Source: Parvularia atlantis
Lineage: Eukaryota > Opisthokonta > Rotosphaerida
Assembly (NCBI GenBank): GCA_943704415.1
Contig: CALSCO010001459.1
Span: forward strand, 1-48,734
Reading direction: 5' to 3'
Length of the DNA: 48,734 nt
Shown: positions 41,227 through 48,734 of the stretch, piece after piece
Layout of the letters: every line of letters starts with the position of its first letter
How positions within the stretch are numbered: position 1 is the first letter of the stretch
The notes under the pieces: model-generated
Databases searched by the model: none
What the model saw: only the letters and a program-made list of their open reading frames with translations
What the model was told of the DNA's origin: nothing
Made by a program: the position numbers and the translations under genes

Positions 41227-44200
41227 TCACTCGGGAACACCGGCCATGTCCCAGTCAAACGGCCAGAGCTCGCGCAGGAACGGGTCCTTCGGGCGCAGCC
41301 GGCGCAGCTTGAGGCCCTCGGCCGTGAGCGGCCAGCCGTAGGTGACCGGGGCAAAGTGCCAAAACACGGCCACGGTCACGGCGAGCAGTGCCACGGCCAC
41401 CGACGCCTGCAGCGCCGCGCCGCTCCCGCCGCTCCCCAGCCGCTGCAGCGCCCGGTCGAGCACGATCGCCGTGAGGAAGACCGAGAAGATGAATGCCGCA
41501 AAGTAATGGTGCAGGAACAAGCAGCGGTGCATCAGCCAGAACGGCAGGTAGTGCATCGCCCAGGCCACGAGCATGAACCGCCCCTTGCGCAGCAGGTCTG
41601 CCATGAGCGCGCGTGCGCATGAGCCGCCCGTGCACGCACACACGCGGCGCGCACCGCTCGTGCCGGCCTCGCCCATCGTGCGCTCAAGCACGATCAGCAC
41701 CACGTACGCGATTAGGCCCGCAAAGCTCAGCCACCACACAAACGGGTTGCCGAGCAGGTAGATCTGCCACGGCAGCGGCAGATGAGTGCCGGCGGCCCGG
41801 ACGACCGGTGCAGCACGGCACGCACCTGCGTCGCGCCCTCGCTCCAGAAGCTTATGCCCCGGTGCAGCACGGGCCACTCGTATGGCTGTGACTGCCACGG
41901 GTGCGACACGGCGAGGCCTTGCAAGCGAGCGCATCAGCAGGCGCAATGGCGGCGGCGGGCCCTTCGATGCGCCTCACCCTGGTTGTAGAAGTTCATCGCC
42001 TTGAGCAGCTCGATCAGCTTGTCGAAGAACGACAGGTGCTGGCGGACGGGCGGGTGAAGCGGCACTGAGCGCGCAGCGCGTCAAGTCAGGCGCACGAGCG
42101 CACGCGCCCCGGCAGCGCACTCTTGGCGTGCTCGTGCTCGATCACCACCCACAGCAGACCGTCGTGCCTATTAGTCGTGCCGACCTGCGCGTGCCAGGTC
42201 AGCACAGCACTCGTCACAGACGTCGCTGCAGACGCGCCTCGTACAGCCCATTGCCCCACGACGAGGGAAGCGTGCGCGGGTGCGTCACAAGGAGCTCTGC
42301 GTGCATGCCATCGTCACGACCACGGCCAGCACAGGCGCACACCGCACCGCCCGTCGCCGTGTTGCGCAGCCGGAACTGTGTGAACTGCACCAGCAGATCG
42401 CCGTCGTCGAGCTTGATCTCGGGCGTGTAGTGCACGCTCCACACAGTGCGCCTGTCGATGGCCCTGTTGCGCAACGTCAGCCTCGCATGGCGTGCCCAGC
42501 GTCGTAGCGCACAGCTCCTCCGGCACAGCGCCCACGCGGTGCCACCCCGTGCTGCCGGTCGGCATAGCGCCGTTGTCGGCGTACAGGAACAGCTTGGTCA
42601 CGTTCTGGCCCAGCGTCGTGGTGCGGCGTGAGCAGGTGCGCGTGTGCGGCGTTCATGCAAGCGGCCCACGCACGTTCATCAAACGGAATTCGCCGTCGTT
42701 GACGACCATCTGCGCGCCCTTGGTCTTCTTCTTGCCACCGACGGGCACGACCACCCAGTAGTTGAGGTCGTTGCGCAAGTACGAGCCGCTGACCTGCACA
42801 CAGCACGCCGCCGCTGAATACGCGGCGGCCGCGGGTGCCAAAGGGCGCGCGCACCACTGAGAGCGGGAAGTCGACACCCGGCACACGCGTCGCGTTGGCC
42901 GAGAGATAGCCCTCGCACTGGACGTTGCGAATGGTGACCATCGAGTCGTACGCGATCGCTGTCGCGCATCGACGAGCGGCAATCAGCCACGATGCATGCG
43001 CGCCGTCGTCGAGTGAGACGCGGACGCACAGCGCGGGGCGCGCGCGTAGTTGTTGCCGATGAGCTCGTCCTGGAACTCTGCCGACATGAACGCGTCGCCC
43101 GGCCCGCTCTTGGGAAGAAGCGCAAAGTGGACCCAGAAGAAGAGCACAAACATCTGTCGCGCACGCGCACACGTCAGTGCACGCCGTCCTCGGCGCTGCG
43201 ACGGCCCGCACCACGACGGGCAGGATGATCAGGCATGCAGCGCGCGCACGGAAGTGCCGCCACGTCTCCATCTGCGCGATAGGTCAGCGCCCGTGCTCGG
43301 CCGTCGCGGCTGCGTACCAGCGGCTTGCGGATGAGGATGTAGACCAGCTGCTCGACCGTGAACAGGCCGATGACGGCGACGATGAGCACGCCGATCGACT
43401 TCATGCTGATGGCCGTGCCCAGCCAAAAGCCCGTCAGCGATAGCCATGCCCACCACGCGGTCGAGAACGGCCTATGTGAGCGTGAGCGTCGAGCCCGGCG
43501 CCTTCGCGTGCGACGCACGCGTGCTGCTGGTATTTGGAGAACTTGACCCAACTCAGCGTGGCCAGCAAGATCGGGAGCAGCAGCTGCGCGTCCAGCAGGA
43601 TGAAGCGCGACATCGTGATCAGGCCGTTGTCTGCGCCGTCGCACGCGTTAGCGCCCGCGAGGTCAAAGCGTGCCCATTTGTCCACCGAAGCAGATCATCA
43701 GCGCCGCGAGCGCGCTCAGCAGCTGCGACACCTCGAGCTCGCGCAGGATCCAGTAGCCGAGCGGCGCGAGCAGGCCGCCGCTCACGGCCGAGACGGAGCG
43801 CATGGCCGCGTAGGGCACTGCGCGGTGCGGTGTCAGCAGCCGCTCCGCGACGGGAGCGGCCCGGCCGCACCGTTCCACCCGTCGAACGTGTCGTTGATGG
43901 CATAGAACGGGTAGCTGCCGTCGTAGCCGAGCAGCGCGCAGAGCGCGGCCAGGACGAGCTTGGCGAGGGGCGGGTGCAGGTCGAAGAAGTAAGTGCCGCG
44001 GAGGTAGTAGTTGGTGAACTTGCCAAAGTGCACCTCGTCGAAGCTGCGACGCGCAGGCGCGCGCGCGCTGGTCAGCAGGCACGTGCCGCGCACGAGCGTG
44101 CCCGCCACGCACACGACGCGGCGCGGCTCCTCGATCGCCCACAGCCGTAGCGCGAGCGACACGGCCGTGATAACCGAGAGCACGAGCCAGTCGGTCGCGG

Positions 44201-44375
44201 TCAGGAACGTCTGCGGCGCCTTGCCGCGCTCCTCGGCCGCGGCCGCCGCCTTGAGCACGGCCGACCACGCCTCGTGCGCCCACTTGACCCCGCCGCCACC
44301 GCCGCCACCGCCGCTGGGGCCTGCTGCGCTGGTTGTGCCGCTACTCTCACCCTGCCGTCCACGTGGCCGACCCAT
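41227..44375 (-). CDS. Dolichyl-phosphate-mannose-protein mannosyltransferase (PMT)
   Basis: ATG 44375, TGA 41227, about 780 residues. After a Gly-rich lead comes the first TM (WLVLSVITAVSLALRL), then the loop-1 signature SFDEVHFGKFTNYYL near 44040 with the catalytic Asp-Glu pair and FFDLHPPLAKLVLA near 43980. Further TM helices follow (SRFILLDAQLLLPILLATLSW near 43600; GTAISMKSIGVLIVAVIGLFT near 43400). A lumenal segment comes next, at about 42990-42200, with MIR-type repeats (GSYLRNDLNYWVVVPVGG; WHRVGA; LLVTHPRTLPSSWG). The C-terminal TM block (PMT_4TMC) has YLLGNPFVWWLSFAG and HYLPFWLMHRCLFLHHYFAA. The enzyme transfers mannose from dolichyl-phosphate-mannose to Ser/Thr of secretory proteins in the ER. 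PMTs are typical of fungi, animals and a few protists, and absent from plants. Confidence 0.94.
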
Positions 44376-44416
44376 CCTTGGTGACACAGAACCCTGTCAC
44401 TGAGGCAGCGGCACGC

Positions 44417-47400
44417 TTATTGGGTCGGCTCGGCTTGCGTCGGCTCCAGCATCGGCGCCTCGCCCGGCGGCTCGGCTTGCGTCGGCTCGGCTTGCGTCGG
44501 CTCCAGCATCGGCGCCTCGCCCGGCGGCTCGGACGGCGGCAGCAGCACGACCGGCGGACGTGCCCGCGGCGCTGCGGGCTTACGCGGCCTGCGGGCGGGC
44601 ACGGCGCCGGGCGCTGCCGACGGCGCGCTCTGCTGGAAGGTCAGGCACGGCCACTCAGTCCACAGCGGCCGCACGCACCGAGCGAACAGGCGTCGCGCGA
44701 AAGTCGTCGTCCAGCGAGGCCAGGTTGAGCACGCCCAACAGCGGCGGCGCCGGCGGTAGCGGTGGGAGCGAGCCCCGCAGCGGTATTACGCCCAGCATTG
44801 GCAGCCACGGCATCGGCGGCGGCGGCGGCGGCGGCTGCGACGCCTCGGACACCGGCTCATTCTTGACGACAGGCCGGCGAGGTCCGCGTGGCCGCACCGC
44901 CGTCTGGGGCAGCATGACGACGGGCTCGCCGTCCGGCGGCGGGCAAGGCCTCCGCTGCTGCTCCGAGTGCTGCTTCTTGAGGTAGACCCGGTAGAAGCGC
45001 GAGAGCTCGGGGATGACCAGCGCGTCGGCGAGCTCAGGCGGGCAGCGCTCGCGGATGAGCTCGCGCATGAGGTTGTACACCTGCCGCTGGCAAGCTAGCT
45101 CGTTGTACTTCTTCGGCACGAGCGCACGGCTCTCGGAGCTGTGCGGGCCGGGGTCAGTGGTGCTCCAACAGAGGGTCCGCGCTCACCGCAGCAGGTTCTG
45201 CAGCTCGCCGATGGACATCGACAGCGACATGATACGCACGAGCTGCTCCGTGCACGCAGCCGACCAGCGAAAGACGATCGTCGGCCGGCGGTCGGCCGGA
45301 TTGTTGCCAGCGTCCGTGCTGCGCGGCGGGCCGCGTTAGCCTGCCCTGTCGCGCATGTTGCCAGCAACGACACGCACGTCGCCTTGGCCATCGCGAGGTA
45401 CGGCGCGCGTTCAGCGGCCGGCAGCGTGTCCCACGCCACCTTGAGCTGCGCCTCAACGTCCAGGCGCTGACTCTCGGGCGTGTCGGCCGGCGCGGGAAGG
45501 CTGAGCCGCTGGCGCTCGTCCTCCGTGAACAGCACAAAGGCAAACAACTCTGCCGCAGACGTCAGCCGCGGCTCGCGGCGCGACGCGACCGCACCTTGCC
45601 GCGTGCCCGCCGTCTCGCGATGCACATCCAGCGTCCGCAGCGCGCCGTCTGTGTCGGCCGCGTGAGCCGGCACCGCGGGCCTGTCGGCGCCCGAGCGCAC
45701 TGTCGATCATCATGCGGAACTCGGCCGAGATGACTTCGTTGATGCGCTCGAGGTGCCGGTCGCGCTGCTCCTCCTTGGCGGCGATCATGACCTGGTAGAT
45801 GATGAGCTGTCCGCACGCATCAGCACCGCAAGTGTCGTTATCAGCCGGCGGCGCACCCGCAGCCGCGTCGCCTCGACCGGCAAGAAGTTTAGGTGCGCCA
45901 GATGCACGCCCGATATGCGCAGCCGCAGCACTCGGCCCGGGCCATGCGCGTCGCCCTGGCTGGGCATGGCAGGCCCCTGCGAGCCGTCGGGCGGTGCCGA
46001 CGCGGGCGCCGCCGCCTGCGCGTCCAGCTTGGCCTGCTCCATACGCACGCGCTGGGAGGCGCCATGTCAGCGGACACGCGGTGCGTGGGCACGCGCACCC
46101 TCTCGTCGTGCTTCAGCGCGGCCTCGCCAAACGCGATCAGGGCCATTGACAGCTCTTCGGGCAGGGGTCGCTCCGGCGGATCGAAGGCGTCGCGGTCTGC
46201 GCCGCGTGGTTGGTGGGCACCCGTGCGCAGCAGCCGAAGCGCCCTGCGGCCACGCACGCTGCTCAAACGCCGCGCGCACCGCGTACTGCGCCGTTGCCAG
46301 CTCCGGCTGAACAGGCGCACGCAGTCAGCGCTGATCAGGGCAGCTGCTGCACACGCACGATCGGCGCCGAGGACGTGACCGGTCGCTTGACAATTCGCCG
46401 CAGCTTGGCCGGCTTTGCCCCGGGCACCTGCAGCGCCGCCGGGTCGTCGCCAGCCCCATGCTCGCTCTTGATCGCGACGCCGTTCGCGGTGGGCGCTACC
46501 GGGTCCTTGCGCTTGCGCGGCTTGGATGCGGGCGCGTCTGCCCCGGACGCAGGGTGGCCGGCCGTGCTCGCGTCGTCCATGGCGCCCTTGCCCTTGCGCG
46601 GCTTCTGCGTTGTGCGCGGCCAGTGAGCAGAAGACGCGCCGCTGCGCCCTGCGCACCTTCTTCGCGCCGTCGGCTGCATCAACGCCGTCGGCAGCCGTTG
46701 CGGGCTTCACCTTGCGGCTGCGTTTGGGTTGCCCGCTGTGCATCCGTGCGCGCGCAGTCAGTGCCAGGCCGTACGAGACGCGGCGCGCGCAACTGGTCGC
46801 CGTCGGAGCGCCGCAGCCGCGTGCTCTCGAGGTACTCACGCAGGCCGTCGCCGTCAAACACGAAAAAGTCGTCGCTCCGGTCGACCACGGTCGGCCCGGC
46901 GTCGGCGCCCGTGCCTGTGCCAAACGCGGCGGCGAGCCCGAGCTGCGCCGGCGCGACGACGACGACCTCGTCGCTGTCGTCGATGAACGAGTCGTCGCTA
47001 TCGTACCACTCGTCATCGACGCCGCCAGCCAGGCCCGCCGCCGCACCGCCGCCGCCGCCGCCGCCGCCACTGCCACTGCCACCGGCGCCGTCCTCGTCCT
47101 CGTCGTCGCTCCGGCCCGCCGTGCGCTTCTTCTTGAGCGACTTGCGCTCGGCCTCCTGCGCCGCGCGCGCGCGCCGCTCAGCACCTGGCACGCCGCACAC
47201 CACGCGCCGCACCTGCCACTTGGCGCCGAGACGGTCGAGAAAGGTCGCGGGCGTTTTGCCGGCGATGCGCTCAGCCGCCTCCGCTCCGGCGTCTGCCACC
47301 GCTGCCGCCTCGGCCGCCGCCGCAGCCGCCACAGCCGCCGCAGCCGCCCGCTCCTGCTCGCGCTGCTTCTGCTGACGTGCGTGCTCGAGCGCGAGTAGCC

Positions 47401-47497
47401 GCGGGACGTTGTACCAGTTGCCCCACACGGCCGGCAGCACGACCTGCACCGCGCCGTACGCGGCCGCGACAACGCGCGGCTCGGCATCAGCTTCCAT
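44417..47497 (-). CDS. Ubinuclein/HPC2-like HIRA-complex subunit
   Basis: Exons joined in frame from about 47497 (ATG; the frame is open a little further up) to TAA at 44417 give about 800 residues. Near 47010-46830 is the Hpc2-related domain: DDEWYDSDDSFIDDSDE followed by DDFFVFDGDGLREYLES, which binds the HIRA WD40/B-domain region. Acidic and Lys-rich linkers follow. The ubinuclein middle domain then appears in pieces: LAHLNFLPVEATRLRLIIYQ near 45890-45790, HLERINEVISAEFRMMID, RPTIVFRWSAACTEQLVRIM near 45280, and LVPKKYNELACQRQVYNLMRE near 45115. Within it, ELFAFVLFTEDERQRLSL...WDTLPAAERAPYLAMAKA (45550-45390) resembles an HMG box. The C-terminus is Pro-rich with a 19-residue tandem repeat. 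HIRA complexes deposit histone H3.3 outside replication. Confidence 0.85.
44424..44531 (-). repeat. 57-bp tandem repeat in ubinuclein C-terminus
   Basis: Nearly two identical 57-bp units (44424-44480 and 44481-44531) encode a 19-residue repeat built from EPTQA and PPGEAPML. The copies are identical over at least 50 bases, which indicates recent duplication. The repeat keeps the reading frame. Confidence 0.9.
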
Positions 47498-47548
47498 GCT
47501 GGCTGGCCGTATCTCTGCGTCCACGTACACACAGTCGTCCAGCAACCG

Positions 47549-48137
47549 TCAACTAAGCTTCACCGCCGCGCCACGCAGCGACAGGTGCTCCTGCACAACG
47601 CTCGGCTGCAGCTGCTGGATGTGCCGAAACACCTCGGCCGAGTGGAACTGCAGGCGCGTCTTCGGGTCGACGTACTTGGCCTGCAGTCATGCGCGGTTGT
47701 GCGGCGCATGAGCGATGGGCGAGCCGCGGCGCGGCGATCGCGCACCGGCAGGCCCGTGATGTCGCAGTACTTCTTGCGTGGCGTGAGCGGCGGCGGCGCG
47801 TCGATGCTCGTGTCTGCAGACGTGCGCGATGATCAGCAGATATGCACACGCAAGACAGAGAGAACGACACGCACACGTCGCGACCGACACCGGCAGTCGC
47901 TCGAACCGCTCCTGCTGCAGGATCTGCTTGAGGTTCTTGCGCCGCCCGGCGTGCGCGCCGAGGCGCGAGCGCGCCTTGAACCGGAGCCCAGCGGCCGCTG
48001 CTGCCGACGCCGCGTCGTCCGACTGCTCCCCGGCGTGCGGCGTGTGCGCGTCAGAACTCGTGCACGTGTGCGATCGCGGCAAAGCAGGCGCGCACCCCGC
48101 CGGCCGCTGCGGGCGCCGCGACGCGCTTGGGCGCCAT
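47549..48137 (-). CDS. INO80C: INO80 complex subunit C (Ies6), YL1-C domain
   Basis: ATG 48137 to TGA 47549. Four exons give about 145 residues. The N-terminal half has a short basic block, GRRKNLKQILQQERFERL, corresponding to the RKYKNLRQIL block of human INO80C. The YL1 C-terminal domain follows: SIDAPPPLTPRKKYCDITGLP, spliced to AKYVDPKTRLQFHSAEVFRHI, then LQPSVVQEHLSLRGAA. In the INO80 chromatin remodeller Ies6 pairs with Arp5 and couples ATP hydrolysis to nucleosome sliding. A YL1-C domain is also found in Vps72/SWC2, but that protein is longer and has an acidic H2A.Z-binding region, so INO80C fits better. The gene is 51 bp from the ubinuclein gene on the same strand, and its start is 86 bp from the divergent gene at 48224. 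Confidence 0.92.
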
Positions 48138-48223
48138 GTGCGAACGAAGGGCGACGCGCAAAAAGCAACTAATCGGAACACTGCGCCGCCACACTGTCAT
48201 TGTATGCACCCGCATCAGGCGCG

Positions 48224-48734
48224 ATGTCGGCTTCGCTGTCGGTCATCGTCAAGCGCACGCTCGAGCGCCTCGGCACGGCCACGACGCAGCAGCTGGTGGA
48301 GGCGCTGCCGGCCGATCAGGTGCGGCCGCACGCTCTGCTGGCCGGATGGGGCGCGCCTGAGAGAGGGCGCGCCAGCTCGCGTCCAAGCGGCACCTCAAAA
48401 CGCAGATCCTCCAGCGCCTGCAGCGCGCGGGCGGGCTGAACCGCAAGATGCTCCGCAACGAGAACGGCAAGCGCGTCTGGGTGTGGCTGCTGCCGCCGAG
48501 CAACAAGCCCGGCGCCAAGGCTGCCGCCGAGGTCGAGGCCACCGAAGCCATTGAGGACGCCGCAGAGGACGACGAGCCCGCGCCGCCGCCGCCGCCGCCA
48601 CCCGCCAGCCAACTGCAGCGCGCCCGGGCGGCCACGCGAGCGTCCAAGCAGGCGCTCGTCTCGGGTGACCGGCGGCTGCGGGTGCGTGCCGTGCTACGCG
48701 TGCGCATGGGCCTCTCTGACGCGGCCCCCCCCCC
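48224..48734 (+). CDS. Winged-helix-like small protein, cut by window end
   Basis: ATG 48224, first exon to about 48321. An intron with donor GTGCGGCC and acceptor CCAG follows, and then a second exon to about 48679. The third segment starts as an intron (GTGCGTGCC) and is cut by the end of the sequence. The first about 85 residues read as a winged-helix-type fold: SVIVKRTLERLGTATTQQLV, then SKRHLKTQILQRLQRAGGL and RKMLRNENGKRVWVWLLPP. A Lys/Ala/Glu-rich linker, a Pro run and a basic helix follow. Similar short winged-helix proteins occur as mitochondrial ribosome or transcription subunits, but I cannot assign this one. It is divergent from INO80C. Confidence 0.55.
48725..48734. repeat. Poly-C at the end of the sequence
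   Basis: The sequence ends in at least ten C, inside what should be an intron of the gene starting at 48224. No telomere repeat is present. Together with the internal G18 run this looks like a sequencing or assembly artefact at a contig edge. Confidence 0.6.

Noticed and set aside
45095-45816. Independent HMG-box gene
   Set aside because: The segment splices in frame to ubinuclein blocks on both sides, so it is treated as part of that protein.

Overview
The window is nuclear DNA from a very GC-rich, compact eukaryotic microbe. Genes are split by many tiny introns of about 45-70 nt. Almost all begin GTGCG or a close variant and carry a CTNAC branch-like motif (CTGAC, CTCAC or CTAAC) shortly before the terminal AG, so single ORFs are exon pieces and the genes below were assembled by splicing at these signals. 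Gene content (exon-junction protein Mago, ORC6, ubinuclein/HPC2, INO80C, eIF3f, ataxin-2, CCDC6, mS38, a Slo K+ channel, a patched-type RND protein, ITPK1, a PMT O-mannosyltransferase) rules out bacteria. PMT argues against plants and ITPK1 argues against fungi, so a free-living protist (amoebozoan, apusozoan or early holozoan-like) fits. The exact lineage cannot be named from this sequence.

Layout. 1-364: no gene seen. 365-4230: a broken Ty3/gypsy-type retroelement in pieces of both orientations. 4253-6004 (+): unrecognised protein with a mitochondrial-looking N-terminus, followed by an (AC)n microsatellite. 6120-6671 (-): C2H2/AT-hook protein. 6945-7637 (+): Mago nashi. 7721-9497 (-): helical-repeat protein of unknown family. 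9850-13749 (+): TKL kinase with CUE-like and DEP domains. 14119-15289 (-): ORC6. 15333-17243 (-): CaMKK/Elm1-type kinase. 17350-20757 (+): RGS domain fused to a TDP2-like endonuclease/exonuclease/phosphatase domain with a CaaX end. 20820-21506 (-): mitoribosomal mS38. 21558-26815 (-): Slo-family K+ channel. 27360-29140 (+): CCDC6-like coiled coil. 29187-31206 (-): another coiled-coil protein. 31269-34184 (-): ataxin-2. 34211-34614 (+): small helical protein. 34701-35903 (-): eIF3f. 35919-37122 (+): ITPK1. 37177-40864 (-): patched-related RND protein. 41227-44375 (-): PMT. 44417-47497 (-): ubinuclein. 47549-48137 (-): INO80C. 48224-end (+): small winged-helix-like protein cut by the window end.

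There is no operon logic. Neighbours are packed with 15-600 bp between them, and several divergent pairs have start codons only 15-85 bp apart. By function the genes group loosely into signalling (two kinases, RGS fusion, Slo channel, ITPK1), chromatin and replication (ORC6, ubinuclein, INO80C), mRNA handling and translation (Mago, ataxin-2, eIF3f), and membrane or secretory proteins (patched-like, PMT).

The most unusual object is the RGS-EEP-CaaX gene at 17350-20757, whose EEP domain appears to have lost several catalytic residues. The next is the TKL kinase-CUE-DEP gene, which also holds two probable GC-AG introns. An 18-G run at 17332-17349 truncates both flanking genes at their 5' ends and is probably an assembly junction.
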